Origin: Candidatus Cloacimonadota bacterium | GTDB lineage: Bacteria; Cloacimonadota; Cloacimonadia; Cloacimonadales; JAMOQM01 | Direction of reading: 5' to 3' | DNA length: 40,622 nt | Assembly (NCBI GenBank): GCA_027064005.1 | Contig: JAMOQM010000095.1 | Location: 1 to 40,622 of the forward strand | Shown: one piece after another, positions 1-10,002 of the stretch | Layout of the letters: the number at the start of each line of letters is the position of its first letter | Position numbering within the stretch: position 1 is the stretch's first letter | Notes under the pieces: model-generated | The model's input: only the letters and a program-made list of their open reading frames with translations | What the model was told of the DNA's origin: nothing | The model's database searches: none | Position numbers and translations under genes: made by a program

Positions 1-15
1 TAGGAGAGAAAAAAT

Positions 16-951
16 ATGAAAAATGAATTAATAAAGCATTTCAAAAAGAAAAAAGTAGGTTTAGCTCTTGGTAGTGGTGGTGCAAAAGGACTATCACACA
101 TCGGAGTGATAAAATATTTAGAAGAAATGGGAATAAAAATTGATTTTATTACCGGTTCTAGTATTGGAGCCTTGATTGGAGGTGCTTATGCCAGTGGATT
201 GAGTATTGAAGAAATTGAGGATATTGCTTTGGAAACCGATCTTGCCTCCACAATAAAGCTTTTTTCTCCCGGATTTGGAAAATCAGGATTGGTTACAGGG
301 AAAAAAGTTCGGGAATTTCTAACCTCAATGTTAGGCAACAAAAACATAGAAGATATGCCAATTCCGTTTACAGCGGTAGCTGCAGATATAATCACAGGGG
401 AGGAAATACATTTTAATAAAGGAAATCTTGTCGAAGCAATTCGATCCAGCATTTCAATTCCAATCGTTTTTCAACCGGTGATCCGTAATAATAATGTTCT
501 TGTTGATGGTGGTTTGGTAAATCCTGTTCCGATAAATGTTGCTCGCGAAATGGGAGCGGATTATATCATTGCAGTTAATATTCTGTCCGCAAAAAATAGT
601 CCTGATCCGAAATCCGATAAAAAATTCAACAATAAAACAGATTTGGGAAAATCTCATAAAATCATTCCCGTTATGGAAAGAAAACTTGAAAATTTGATAA
701 TAGACCATAAATGGATAAGGAATTTCAACAAAAATAAAGATAAAGAAAATTTACCCGGAATGAAAAAAATATTAAATCGATCAGTTCAGATTGCTCAGGA
801 AAAATTGATCAAACTATCTATCGAATTATACAAACCGGATGTTTTGATAGAACCGGAAGTAGGAAATGTTGGCATATTCGATTTTTATAAAGCAAAAGAA
901 ATAATTAAAAAAGGATATATAGCTGCTGAAGCATTTATGAAAGAATATTAA
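16..951 (+). CDS. Patatin-like phospholipase family protein (RssA-like)
   Basis: ORF with GLALGSGGAKGLSHIGVI oxyanion loop, GSSIG nucleophile elbow and DGG motif (VDGGLVNPVP); RBS-like aggaga upstream. Confidence 0.93.
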   Translation: MKNELIKHFKKKKVGLALGSGGAKGLSHIGVIKYLEEMGIKIDFITGSSIGALIGGAYASGLSIEEIEDIALETDLASTIKLFSPGFGKSGLVTGKKVREFLTSMLGNKNIEDMPIPFTAVAADIITGEEIHFNKGNLVEAIRSSISIPIVFQPVIRNNNVLVDGGLVNPVPINVAREMGADYIIAVNILSAKNSPDPKSDKKFNNKTDLGKSHKIIPVMERKLENLIIDHKWIRNFNKNKDKENLPGMKKILNRSVQIAQEKLIKLSIELYKPDVLIEPEVGNVGIFDFYKAKEIIKKGYIAAEAFMKEY

Positions 952-969
952 AATAATAAGGAGAAATTT

Positions 970-1416
970 ATGAGAACAGGATTTATTTTTGGAAACAGAA
1001 TATTGGACATAGTTGTTGTCTCTTTGGTTGTTGCACAAACATTGAAAGTTATCTTTTATTTTTTCAAAGAGAAGAAATTGAATCTTAGAAAATATCTTGA
1101 TACCGGAAGTATGCCGAGTTCTCATTCTGCCTCGGTTTCTTCTCTTGCTACAGCAGTGGGGATATCGGAAGGGGTAGATTCTGTCTGTTTTGCTATCAGT
1201 TTAATATTTTCTCTTGTTGTTATGTATGATGCCACCGGAGTTCGCCAGGCAGTTGGTAAACAGGCTGTTGTCCTAAATAAAATGATAAATAATATTCGCA
1301 AGAAGGAAAATTCGGTGCTTTTTGAAGAAAATATGAAGGAATTAATTGGTCATACTCCCCTGGAAGTTTTAGCCGGTGCTGCTCTTGGAGTAACGATTGC
1401 TTTCGTGATGAGTTAA
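970..1416 (+). CDS. Divergent PAP2 family protein (DUF212, YuiD-like)
   Basis: TGSMPSSHSASVSSLATAVG and YDATGVRQAVGKQA motifs typical of the DUF212 family; 19 nt after the patatin gene. Confidence 0.92.
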   Translation: MRTGFIFGNRILDIVVVSLVVAQTLKVIFYFFKEKKLNLRKYLDTGSMPSSHSASVSSLATAVGISEGVDSVCFAISLIFSLVVMYDATGVRQAVGKQAVVLNKMINNIRKKENSVLFEENMKELIGHTPLEVLAGAALGVTIAFVMS

Positions 1417-1520
1417 AAATATTGGTTTTAAATGAATAGCATTTATTATTTTTTTAAAAAGGAATTTTAAGAATGCAAAAAAAACGAAACTGGTTTGATG
1501 TTTAAATTACTGAAAAAATA

Positions 1521-1691
1521 ATGATAAATCATACTTTTATTTGTCGCACGAGATTGATGGAAAAATCGCTTATATGTTGTAAAAGCAATGTTGTAATAGC
1601 AGCGGATGATCTTTCCGAGATTAACTTATTTGTTACAGAGTTCAACTCTGCTGTTCTTTACCAAAATTTATTACAGAACGTTGTAAAATGA
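1521..1691 (+). other. Small uncharacterised ORF (56 aa) in a 400-bp intergenic gap; possibly a gene remnant
   Basis: Manual translation MINHTFICRTRLMEKSLICCKSNVVIAADDLSEINLFVTEFNSAVLYQNLLQNVVK*; no convincing RBS; below the size cutoff of the supplied track. Confidence 0.2.
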
Positions 1692-1822
1692 TTTTCGAAG
1701 AAATGTTATTTAAAAAATCAAAGGGACAAGATATAAAGTCGTTACTATGACAAAAAAGACTTTACACGAAACCTGATGATTATAAAAAGGAAAAAATATC
1801 AAACTAAAAAGGAGGAATAATT

Positions 1823-2128
1823 ATGTTTGATCTATTGAAAAAAACAATGTTAACAGGAATTGGCATCGCTTCGATGACTAAAGAGAAAATTGAGGAACTC
1901 GGTAAGAAAATCTCGGAAGAAAGTAAGCTTACCGAAGAAGAAGGGAAGAAAATGGTTAATGATCTGCTAAAACAATCTGAAAAAGCAAGAGAGGATTTGG
2001 AAAATCAAGTTCAGAAACTTGTAAAACAGGCTTTGGAAAAATCAAATATTCCGACTTGGGAAGATTTGAACAGATTAGAAAAAAGAATTATAAAACTGGA
2101 AAATTTAGGAAAAGAAACAGACAAATAA
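1823..2128 (+). CDS. Phasin-like / coiled-coil protein
   Basis: Short, highly charged helical protein with phasin-like pattern (TKEKIEELGKKISEESKLTEEEGKKMVNDLL...); strong RBS aaaggagga. Confidence 0.7.
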   Translation: MFDLLKKTMLTGIGIASMTKEKIEELGKKISEESKLTEEEGKKMVNDLLKQSEKAREDLENQVQKLVKQALEKSNIPTWEDLNRLEKRIIKLENLGKETDK

Positions 2129-3819
2129 TGATACGAAAAATAGGGTCGATTGGAAACACTTATCGCCATATAAACCGTTATCGGGAAATCATAATTGTTC
2201 TTTTTAAGCATGGTTTTGGTGATTTGATCACCAATTCTCAAATTGAGAAATATCTTGATTTTGGTAAGAAGTTTATTCCCAATAAAAAAATTGGGGATAC
2301 AACCTCATTATCTCGATGGGAAAGAATCCGAATTGTCTTGGAGGAACTGGGACCTACTTTTATTAAATTCGGGCAAATTATGAGTAATCGCCCGGATATT
2401 TTACCGGAACCTTTGTTGGCTGAACTTGAAAAACTTCAGGATACAGTTCCTCCAATGCCAAATGAAGAAGCCAAAAAAATGATAGAACAAGAATTGGGGA
2501 AACCAATTTCAGAACTTTTCAAAAATTTTGAGCAGAAACCTATAGCTTCTGCTTCCATATCCCAAGTTTACCGAGCAGAACTATTCAGTGGAGCACAAGT
2601 TGCGATTAAAGTTCAACGTGCCGGAATTCAAAAAATGATCGAAACTGATTTGGAAATAATGTTTCACTTTTCCCTTTTAATGGAAAAACACATTACTGAA
2701 ATGGAAATATTAAATCCGGTTGAAACGGTAAAAGAATTTGAACGCTCTATCCACAAAGAAATTGATTTCAATATTGAAGCTTCCCATATAGAAAGATTTT
2801 CCAGAAATTTTCGAACCGATATGACTATCTATGTTCCCAAAGTTTATAAGGAATATTCAACAAAAAAAATCCTGACAATGGAATTTATCAACGGCATCAA
2901 AGTATCAAACCTAAAAGCTTTAAGAGAAGCGGGAAATGACCCTTTGCTTATTGCAAGTCAAGGTTGTGATCTTATTTTAAAACAAATATTTGAACACGGC
3001 TTTTTCCACGCTGATCCTCATCCTGGGAATATTTTTATCTTGAAAGATAATGTTACTTGTTTTCTTGATTTTGGAATGATGGGGTCTTTGTTGCCCAAGT
3101 ATCAGGATTATCTCGGAGATATTGTTTTGGGATTCGTGAACAACGATTCGAAGAAAATTAGTGAAACGTTTCTTCGACTTACAGGAACTTATAATATCGA
3201 AAATCGGGATCAATTGGAACAACAAGTTTCCGAGCTGGTCAATCAATATGCTTATGTTTCTTTGAAAGAAATAAAGGTTGGTGAACTTTTAAACAAACTT
3301 TTCGGAATATTGATAGATTTTAAATTAAGATTGCCTTCGAATTTTTATTTGCTTTCAAAAGCGTTGATAACTATTGAGGGAGTCGGAACGAAATTAGACC
3401 CTGATTTTGATATGGTTAAGCACATTAAACCTTTTGCAAAAAAGTTACTTAAAAAGCGATTGGATCCATTTAAATTGGCAAAAGATATGTATGCATCTGC
3501 GACGGACTTTCGTTTTTTACTTAAAGATTTTCCTTTTGAAATCAAGGAAATAATCAGGCAGGTTAAAAAAGGAAAATTGAAGGTTGAATTTGAACATAAA
3601 GGTTTGAATCCAATGCTTGTTACTCTCGATCAAATTAGTAATCGTATTGCTTTTGCCATTGTTCTGGCATCTCTCATAATCGGTTCATCTTTAATCGTGC
3701 TTTCAAAAATTCCCCCTCTGTGGAACGGGGTCCCGATAATTGGAATTGTGGGCTTTTTAGGAGCAGGGATTATGGGTTTTTGGTTACTGATTTCGATATT
3801 GAAGCATGCTAAGATGTAG
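2128..3819 (+). CDS. AarF/ABC1/UbiB family atypical kinase
   Basis: [54 protein letters not shown] motifs and C-terminal TM pair. Start taken at 2128 (TAATG overlap with the upstream stop) rather than the 2056 ORF start. Confidence 0.95.
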   Translation: MIRKIGSIGNTYRHINRYREIIIVLFKHGFGDLITNSQIEKYLDFGKKFIPNKKIGDTTSLSRWERIRIVLEELGPTFIKFGQIMSNRPDILPEPLLAELEKLQDTVPPMPNEEAKKMIEQELGKPISELFKNFEQKPIASASISQVYRAELFSGAQVAIKVQRAGIQKMIETDLEIMFHFSLLMEKHITEMEILNPVETVKEFERSIHKEIDFNIEASHIERFSRNFRTDMTIYVPKVYKEYSTKKILTMEFINGIKVSNLKALREAGNDPLLIASQGCDLILKQIFEHGFFHADPHPGNIFILKDNVTCFLDFGMMGSLLPKYQDYLGDIVLGFVNNDSKKISETFLRLTGTYNIENRDQLEQQVSELVNQYAYVSLKEIKVGELLNKLFGILIDFKLRLPSNFYLLSKALITIEGVGTKLDPDFDMVKHIKPFAKKLLKKRLDPFKLAKDMYASATDFRFLLKDFPFEIKEIIRQVKKGKLKVEFEHKGLNPMLVTLDQISNRIAFAIVLASLIIGSSLIVLSKIPPLWNGVPIIGIVGFLGAGIMGFWLLISILKHAKM

Positions 3820-3906
3820 CCTGATTCTTATTTCCATTTCCGATATTTTTTTTTAAATGTATGATTCTTCTGTTGTAACTCTGAATATTGATAATTTTTT
3901 CTTTAT

Positions 3907-4767
3907 CTAATTTTCTATTGGTTCCGGATGAATAGTTACTTCAATACTTTTTTCACTTTTAATTTCATTTTCTATTTTAGTAATTAATGCGTGAGCATCT
4001 TTGAGACTCATTTTCGAATTTAAAAGAACATGGAATGTTAATTCCGAGTGAGTAATATAATTATGAATATGAAAATTATGAGGGCTAATATTTTCTTTTG
4101 CAATTTCGAAACTAATATTTTTAATATAATCAACCGTATCGGGAGTTGGTGCTTCACCTAAAATTTTATCAATCGTTTCTTTAATAATGGTAAAAGCAGT
4201 ATAGAAAATAATTAGTGAAATTATTATGCCCAAAATTTCATCAATAAAGGCACAATATTTTTTTAAGAAAATTCCAATAAGTATAATTAATGATGAAAAC
4301 GCATCACTTCTATGATGCCAACCGTCAGCTTTTACCGCCGTATTACCGGATTTTTTCCCAATCCAAAAGGCATACTCTGCCATAATTTCTTTAATTATGA
4401 TTGAGATTATAGTTACGATAATGGCTAATTTCCCAAAATCAATTTCCACTCGATTGAGATAATTTACGATTGAGTCTTTAAAAAATGATATTGAAACTAA
4501 AAATAGCAAAAAACCAATTATTAAAGTGCTGATAAGTTCATATCTTCCGTGTCCGTAAGGATGTTTTTCATCAGCCGGTTTTTGAGAAAATTTAGTCCCG
4601 ATAATTAAAACAAGAGAGGAAAAAGAGTCAGATAATGTATGCCATGAATCGGCAATTATTGCAATGGAGCCGGTTTGAATTCCGGCATAAAATTTGATAA
4701 TGAAAAGTAAAACATTACCGACAATAGATACAATTCCCTCTTTGAAAACTAAAGCCCGGTTTTTCAT
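3907..4767 (-). CDS. Cation diffusion facilitator (CDF) family transporter
   Basis: ADSWHTLSDSFSS and ADGWHHRSDAFSS metal-site motifs, six TM pattern, C-terminal cytoplasmic domain. Confidence 0.95.
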   Translation of the reverse strand: MKNRALVFKEGIVSIVGNVLLFIIKFYAGIQTGSIAIIADSWHTLSDSFSSLVLIIGTKFSQKPADEKHPYGHGRYELISTLIIGFLLFLVSISFFKDSIVNYLNRVEIDFGKLAIIVTIISIIIKEIMAEYAFWIGKKSGNTAVKADGWHHRSDAFSSLIILIGIFLKKYCAFIDEILGIIISLIIFYTAFTIIKETIDKILGEAPTPDTVDYIKNISFEIAKENISPHNFHIHNYITHSELTFHVLLNSKMSLKDAHALITKIENEIKSEKSIEVTIHPEPIEN

Positions 4768-5420
4768 TAAGATAATTCCAAAACTTTTTTTACTAACTTT
4801 TCAATACCGGTAAATACTTCATAAAATGCAGCATTGTTCATAAAAGCAGGTGTTGTTACGATTTTAAGTTTTTCATCGACAACTATTTCCGAGGAAGGAT
4901 AGGGGGTGTTTTTTGCTCCGATTTTTTGAACTTCTTCACCAATTTTTTCATCTAATCCAACCGTTACGTTTACTCCTTTTTCTCCGAAAATTAAAGATAG
5001 CAAAACCGGAAAAATACAAATCCCGCCGATTGGTTTTCCTAATTTATTCATCTCAAAAAGTAATTCTTTTAATTGGGGAGTGATTGTTCCGGCAAATCCT
5101 TCTTCCAAAAACGTTGAAAGATTTTTTGCTGCACCTGTTCCGCCGGGGAGAATTATGGCATCTAAATTTTCTGCTTTGGCTTCGGACAGGGGTTTGATTT
5201 TTCCACGAGCGATTCTGGCTGCTTCTATTAAAAGATTCCTGCTTTCGGGAACAGTTTCTCCGTTAAAATGATTTACTACATCTTTCTGTTTTGTGTCGGG
5301 AGCATAAATATTTATTTCCGCCTTGTATTTTGATAATGCTAAAATTGTATAAACTGATTCATGAATTTCCGAACCGTCTTTATGTCCGCTTCCGGCTAAA
5401 ATCACACCAACTTTTGTCAT
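4767..5420 (-). CDS. elbB: Isoprenoid biosynthesis glyoxalase ElbB-like (DJ-1/PfpI superfamily)
   Basis: GVILAGSGHKDGSEIHESV, PGGTGAAKNLS and KPIGGICIFPVLL motifs; overlaps the CDF start codon. Confidence 0.88.
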   Translation of the reverse strand: MTKVGVILAGSGHKDGSEIHESVYTILALSKYKAEINIYAPDTKQKDVVNHFNGETVPESRNLLIEAARIARGKIKPLSEAKAENLDAIILPGGTGAAKNLSTFLEEGFAGTITPQLKELLFEMNKLGKPIGGICIFPVLLSLIFGEKGVNVTVGLDEKIGEEVQKIGAKNTPYPSSEIVVDEKLKIVTTPAFMNNAAFYEVFTGIEKLVKKVLELS

Positions 5421-5434
5421 AATTACCTCTGTTT

Positions 5435-5785
5435 TTATTTTTTCTGATTTTTAAAATACGCTTGTTCTTCCAATAAATCTTCCAACAATTTTTCAAATTT
5501 CCAATTGATATTATGTTTTGTTTCAAGGCAAAAAATAGGACGTTTGATATTTTTTGGGAAATGCTGTAAGGTTTTATTTACATCTTTATCTGAAAATCCC
5601 GCGAGCATCATTACTTTTGTTTCATTTTCGACAAAATCGTTTTTTCTGTTTTTTAAATTTTCTAAAATCGTTAAATCTTTATTCATACTTATGATTGAAA
5701 AATTATCGCGAAAGATATTCCTCATCTCATTTTTAATTATTTCAATTTCGTTTTTTTTATATCCATAAGAAATAAAATTTTTCAT
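5435..5785 (-). CDS. DUF3783 domain-containing protein
   Basis: Pattern VMMLAGFSDKDVNKTLQ...RPIFCLETKHNINWKFEKLLEDLLEEQ resembles DUF3783. Confidence 0.7.
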   Translation of the reverse strand: MKNFISYGYKKNEIEIIKNEMRNIFRDNFSIISMNKDLTILENLKNRKNDFVENETKVMMLAGFSDKDVNKTLQHFPKNIKRPIFCLETKHNINWKFEKLLEDLLEEQAYFKNQKK

Positions 5786-5914
5786 TATAAAACTCCCCTT
5801 CTTAATTTATGAATCAATGAAATATTTTCGGATTTATTTTGCAAATTCTTTTTTTATAAAAAAATTGACTATAATAGATGAGAATTCATTTTAAAAAAAA
5901 ACTAAGGATTGGAA

Positions 5915-6664
5915 ATGAAAGATTTAACGAGAAAAGATTTGAAAGAGCTTACCAAGTTGAAAATAAAAAAGTATAGAAAAGAGCGGAATCAAGTCATTAT
6001 TGAAGGGAAGAGAGCAGTTCAACAAGTTATTGATAACAAAATTAAAATCAATAAAATAATAACTTCGGGAGAAAATATTATTACTGAAAACATACCTGAC
6101 CATCTCAAAGATAAAATTTTTGAAATCTCAAGAAATGACTTAAAAAAACTAACTTCTTCCGAAAATCCGCAAAGTATTTTGGCTATAATTGATATTCCAA
6201 AATTGGAAATGATAAAAGATAACTTTATCTTATATTTGGATGGGATTCAAGACCCCGGAAATTTAGGAACGATAATGAGAACTGCTTTAGCTGCCGATGT
6301 TGACGGCGTAATACTTTCTCCGAAATGTTGCGAGTTGTTTAATCCAAAAGTTATCAGATCATCTTTGGGAGCAGTTTTTACAATACCGACTTTAGTTGAA
6401 AATCAGCAATGGCTTATAGAACAAAATGCAATTAAAATATCTACAGTTTTGGAAAATGCTGAAAATTTATTTGAATGGAAACCCGAGAGAAACAAATATA
6501 TTCTCATTATTGGTTCAGAAGCAACAGGGATTTCGAAAGATATTATTGATAATTCTGATGTTAAAATTACAATTCCCATGTCAAATAAAATGGAATCTTT
6601 GAATGCTGCGGTGTCAGCGGCGATTTGCATGTTCGAGATAAAACAGAAAATGAATTCGTATTAA
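5915..6664 (+). CDS. TrmH-family (SpoU) 23S rRNA/tRNA 2'-O-methyltransferase
   Basis: YLDGIQDPGNLGTIMRTALAADVDGVILS, KVIRSSLGAVFTIP, IGSEATGIS, IPMSNKMESLNAAVSAAI motifs. Start chosen at the second ATG downstream of aaggattgga. Confidence 0.95.
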   Translation: MKDLTRKDLKELTKLKIKKYRKERNQVIIEGKRAVQQVIDNKIKINKIITSGENIITENIPDHLKDKIFEISRNDLKKLTSSENPQSILAIIDIPKLEMIKDNFILYLDGIQDPGNLGTIMRTALAADVDGVILSPKCCELFNPKVIRSSLGAVFTIPTLVENQQWLIEQNAIKISTVLENAENLFEWKPERNKYILIIGSEATGISKDIIDNSDVKITIPMSNKMESLNAAVSAAICMFEIKQKMNSY

Positions 6665-6782
6665 TCGGTTACACAAATGAGCAAAGAAATATAGCAAATA
6701 TAATTAAGTAGTCTTTAGATAAAAAAATAAATGGTTAATGAGCTTGAAGAGTTGATAAATAAATTTAAACCTTAAAAAGTTC

Positions 6783-6808
6783 AATGCTCCATTATATAAT
6801 GGAGCATT
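6783..6808. terminator. Bidirectional intrinsic terminator between convergent genes
   Basis: Perfect 26-nt palindrome AATGCTCCATTATATAATGGAGCATT followed by T-tract on + strand and preceded by A-rich sequence. Confidence 0.88.
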
Positions 6809-6818
6809 TTTTTGTTTA

Positions 6819-7415
6819 TTAATTCACTTCCCAAAGAAATTGATCATCGACTTCTAAAATATTATTTTGATCACCGGCATTGATTTGGGTATTGTCGGTA
6901 AAGACAATTGTAAAAGTATAGTAAAAATGATTATTGATACTTGAAGGTAAAATCCTAAAATAATCGGTTTCATTTGGCTCTAAAAAGTTGGGCAAAATAT
7001 TCGCTGATGAGCTAAAATCCCCATTATCAAAATGTTGGGTAAAGCTAATTGTTTTTATCGTTTTATCAGAGTTATTTATTACTTTAAGCGAGGCGGTTGA
7101 TGGGTTGAAATAGGCGGATATTGTTTTATTTGCTTCAACATTTAGATAGGTAAAGTGATTATCATTTTCTAAGCAATAAGTTTCACCATCAATCCCAACT
7201 TTTACTTTTTTTGTATTGTCAGTAAAAAGGAATTGTTTGCCGGTATCAATTGATAATTTATAACTTTCATTTCCCTGTAAGGTTATATCTTTATTATCAG
7301 TTGTAATATAGACATTGTGATTTGTTTTGTTGATAAATTTAATATCACCTGTAGATGAACATCCGGCTAACAAGATAATACTCAGAGCCGTTAAGATTAA
7401 TATTTTGATTTTCAT
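6819..7415 (-). CDS. Putative lipoprotein, unknown function
   Basis: Signal peptide with lipobox LLAGCSS; beta-rich remainder. Confidence 0.75.
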   Translation of the reverse strand: MKIKILILTALSIILLAGCSSTGDIKFINKTNHNVYITTDNKDITLQGNESYKLSIDTGKQFLFTDNTKKVKVGIDGETYCLENDNHFTYLNVEANKTISAYFNPSTASLKVINNSDKTIKTISFTQHFDNGDFSSSANILPNFLEPNETDYFRILPSSINNHFYYTFTIVFTDNTQINAGDQNNILEVDDQFLWEVN

Positions 7416-8878
7416 TTTTCCACTCCTATTGTGTTTTTTACAATTTCCAATACTTTTTCTGCAGTTGGTATTTCTTTTAAGAGAAATATCTTATTGTCAT
7501 TTATTGATGAAATTAATGACTGCGTATATTTGTCAATACTAATGAAAATAATCACGAAATTTCCTTTACAATTGTTTTTAACGTGATTAATCGTAGTAAG
7601 AAGATATTTATCATGATAATCTTGATGAATAATTATGACCTGAAAATTCTGTTTTTTTTGAAGGTAAAAGATTTCATCAACAGAATGTGATTCTGTGAGT
7701 TCAAAGAGTTCATTTTTAATTTTGGCTTTTAATTCTGAAAATTTATCTTGTTCTTTTGAACAAACCAAAAATTTAGTGGATTTTGGAATAAATCTTCTAA
7801 TAGAATAAAGAGCGAAAAGTTCTTCAACTATTTTCTCAAAGTCTATCATATCAAAAGGTTTTTGTAAAATTTTTATTCTTTTCTTTTTATCATAACTAAG
7901 ATAATCATCATTAATTTTGTTGTATAAAATCAAAAAATAAACATGTGAAAATTTCTCCACCAAATTTAGAAAAAGCTCTTTATTTTTAATAGCTAAATCA
8001 TTATCAGCAATAATTAAAAACGGATTATCATTGATGATTTTCGACTCTATATCTTCCAGATTTTTAATTAATTTTGGGGTGAATACGGAAGTTTCTTCAA
8101 AATAATTAATTATTATTGAAGATATTGTTTCACTTTTTTGAAGGATAAATACAATCTTTTTAAAATTTAGTTTGGGCTTGTCAATTTTCCTACCATCTGA
8201 ATCTAAAGAATAATATATATTATTCTTAAAAACAAAATCATCAATTGCATATTGTTCTATAGTCTCACGTAAATCAGTGCTTACCATAAAATTTGTAAAA
8301 GCATAAAGATTGTTGGAGATATGTACAAATTTTGCTGAAATGGTAAATCTTTTCAAAGGCAATTTAAGATTTATTCCGTAAATAATTTTATCAAAATAAT
8401 CGGAACGATGCGAAAAATTGCCTTCAAAATAAATAAATTCCGGAGTTAATTTAACAATTTTTTTATACTGAGGAATGTTGTTAATTTTAAATTCAAGGTT
8501 AATATTATCGGATGTTTCGGGAATAATCTCATATTTTTCTTTCTTAATTTCCATATCGGTCGGGATTGAAAACAAATAACAATTTTGATTATTTAGATTT
8601 ACTCTTTTTAGAAACTTACTACTAAAGATATATTTATGTAGTTTGAACTTTTGAACAAATTCTATCGAACCTTTTATTTTGGCATATCCGGAAATTAGAT
8701 TATTTAAAACTATCGGTTCAAACTCGGAGAGATAAATTCCTTTACTATCAGCGTGAATTATAAAAGCGGAAGCATTTTTTCCACTGATTTTTATAGAAAA
8801 TTTGTAGGGTTTATTTACCAGATCAAACAATAAGTCGATAACTTTTTTTTTCTTACCAAATCCTAAATTAAAAAACAT
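7412..8878 (-). CDS. Uncharacterised protein with N-terminal beta-rich region (PilZ/YcgR-like?) and two degenerate receiver-like domains
   Basis: Two REC-like segments: IVFILQKSETISSIIINYF...LIIADNDLA...LQKPFDMIDFEKIVEEL and KFLVCSKEQDKFSELKAKIK...VIIIHQDYHD...IFLLKEIPTAEKVLEIV. Confidence 0.6.
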   Translation of the reverse strand: MFFNLGFGKKKKVIDLLFDLVNKPYKFSIKISGKNASAFIIHADSKGIYLSEFEPIVLNNLISGYAKIKGSIEFVQKFKLHKYIFSSKFLKRVNLNNQNCYLFSIPTDMEIKKEKYEIIPETSDNINLEFKINNIPQYKKIVKLTPEFIYFEGNFSHRSDYFDKIIYGINLKLPLKRFTISAKFVHISNNLYAFTNFMVSTDLRETIEQYAIDDFVFKNNIYYSLDSDGRKIDKPKLNFKKIVFILQKSETISSIIINYFEETSVFTPKLIKNLEDIESKIINDNPFLIIADNDLAIKNKELFLNLVEKFSHVYFLILYNKINDDYLSYDKKKRIKILQKPFDMIDFEKIVEELFALYSIRRFIPKSTKFLVCSKEQDKFSELKAKIKNELFELTESHSVDEIFYLQKKQNFQVIIIHQDYHDKYLLTTINHVKNNCKGNFVIIFISIDKYTQSLISSINDNKIFLLKEIPTAEKVLEIVKNTIGVEK

Positions 8879-8881
8879 AAG

Positions 8882-9859
8882 TTACTCCTTTGACCTAATT
8901 ATTAAATTTTTATAGACCTTAAAAGCAGTTTCGACTTCCGCAGCAAAAAATTTACCATCATCTTGTTTTTTTAGATTTTCTAAATAGAAGTTATATTCGT
9001 TTTCCAATTCCGGAGTATCGGAGATTAATCTTTTTGACATGATTTCAAATGCTTTTGCTAAAAGTGTCTCGGAGTGCGAACCACCTCGTTTAGCTAAATA
9101 TGCTGATCGATTATAATGAGCTATCGCTTTTTCATAGGATTTTGAACTTAAATACATTCCGGCAAGCATCCAATGTGAACGAGCCAAATTAATGTCACCT
9201 AAGTCTAATTCTTTGACTAATTTCAGATGATGTCTCGCTGCTTGATAACCAATAAATGTTAAAGTGGGATTAATCTCAATATTTTTTTCACCCCATCCAT
9301 CCCAACAAAAAGAAGCAATATCAAAAGATATATAAACTTCTTCCATCTTTAGTTTTTTTGTCAATTCAGGATTGAATATTTCATTTTTATTGGCATTAAA
9401 TTCTGCAAATTCAACACCGGTTTGACCAAATACCACCGCTGAATTAATATCTTTCTTTTTCCAATAAAGAGCATTTTGAAGATCACCAAAAATATTTACA
9501 GCTGTTAGAGGTTTTGTTTTTTTGATGATATAATTAATCACATCAAAAATATTTTGTGTTTTTGTCATTTCAAAAGCGTCTTTAAAAATTTCTTTTCGTT
9601 TTGCTAATTCTAAAGAATCGCGGATTGCCGTTGAATCGATAAAAGCTGAATCTGTTAGAGTAGAATCGGTTTTGAGAGAATTGATTTGAATGGAATTAAC
9701 TTTAACAGAAAGACTATCAATTTTAATATTTTGATCAGATTCAATTCTAATAGAATCCGGAGTAGTCTTTTTTATTGTTAAAGAATCTTCACTTGAAAAT
9801 AAAGATACACAGATTATCAGTAAAATTATTAAAATTAAAATATTCTTTTTTCCTGTCAT
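8882..9859 (-). CDS. Exported TPR-like repeat protein
   Basis: N-terminal TM/signal segment, Ser/Asp-rich linker, tandem helical repeats (LDLGDINLARSHWMLAGMYLSSKSYEKAIAHYNRSAYLAKR). Start set to MTGKK, preceded by aaggaga, rather than the 9937 ORF start. Confidence 0.75.
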   Translation of the reverse strand: MTGKKNILILIILLIICVSLFSSEDSLTIKKTTPDSIRIESDQNIKIDSLSVKVNSIQINSLKTDSTLTDSAFIDSTAIRDSLELAKRKEIFKDAFEMTKTQNIFDVINYIIKKTKPLTAVNIFGDLQNALYWKKKDINSAVVFGQTGVEFAEFNANKNEIFNPELTKKLKMEEVYISFDIASFCWDGWGEKNIEINPTLTFIGYQAARHHLKLVKELDLGDINLARSHWMLAGMYLSSKSYEKAIAHYNRSAYLAKRGGSHSETLLAKAFEIMSKRLISDTPELENEYNFYLENLKKQDDGKFFAAEVETAFKVYKNLIIRSKE

Positions 9860-10002
9860 TATATTCTCCTTATGGAATTCAAAAAATAAGATTAAATTTC
9901 TGTAAAGCATTTTGTTCTTTTGCAAAATGAATTCCATTCATTTTCGTTCTTGACAAAAATTTAGTTAAATGAATAAATCAAAATTAAACAAGAGAGGTAA
10001 AG

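Noticed and set aside
186-452. Antisense ORFs in the track (e.g. 186-452, 10079-10372, 13912-14178, 18899-19144, 23466-23780, 36750-36953, all minus strand)
   Set aside because: They lie fully or mostly opposite well-supported genes, have no recognisable motifs or consistent RBS, and look like shadow ORFs.
9950-9979. TTGACA-like -35 boxes at several starts (e.g. 9950, 17547, 27444, 36550)
   Set aside because: TTGAC occurrences are frequent, but no convincing -10 box at 17 nt could be identified in this AT-rich background, so promoters are not called.
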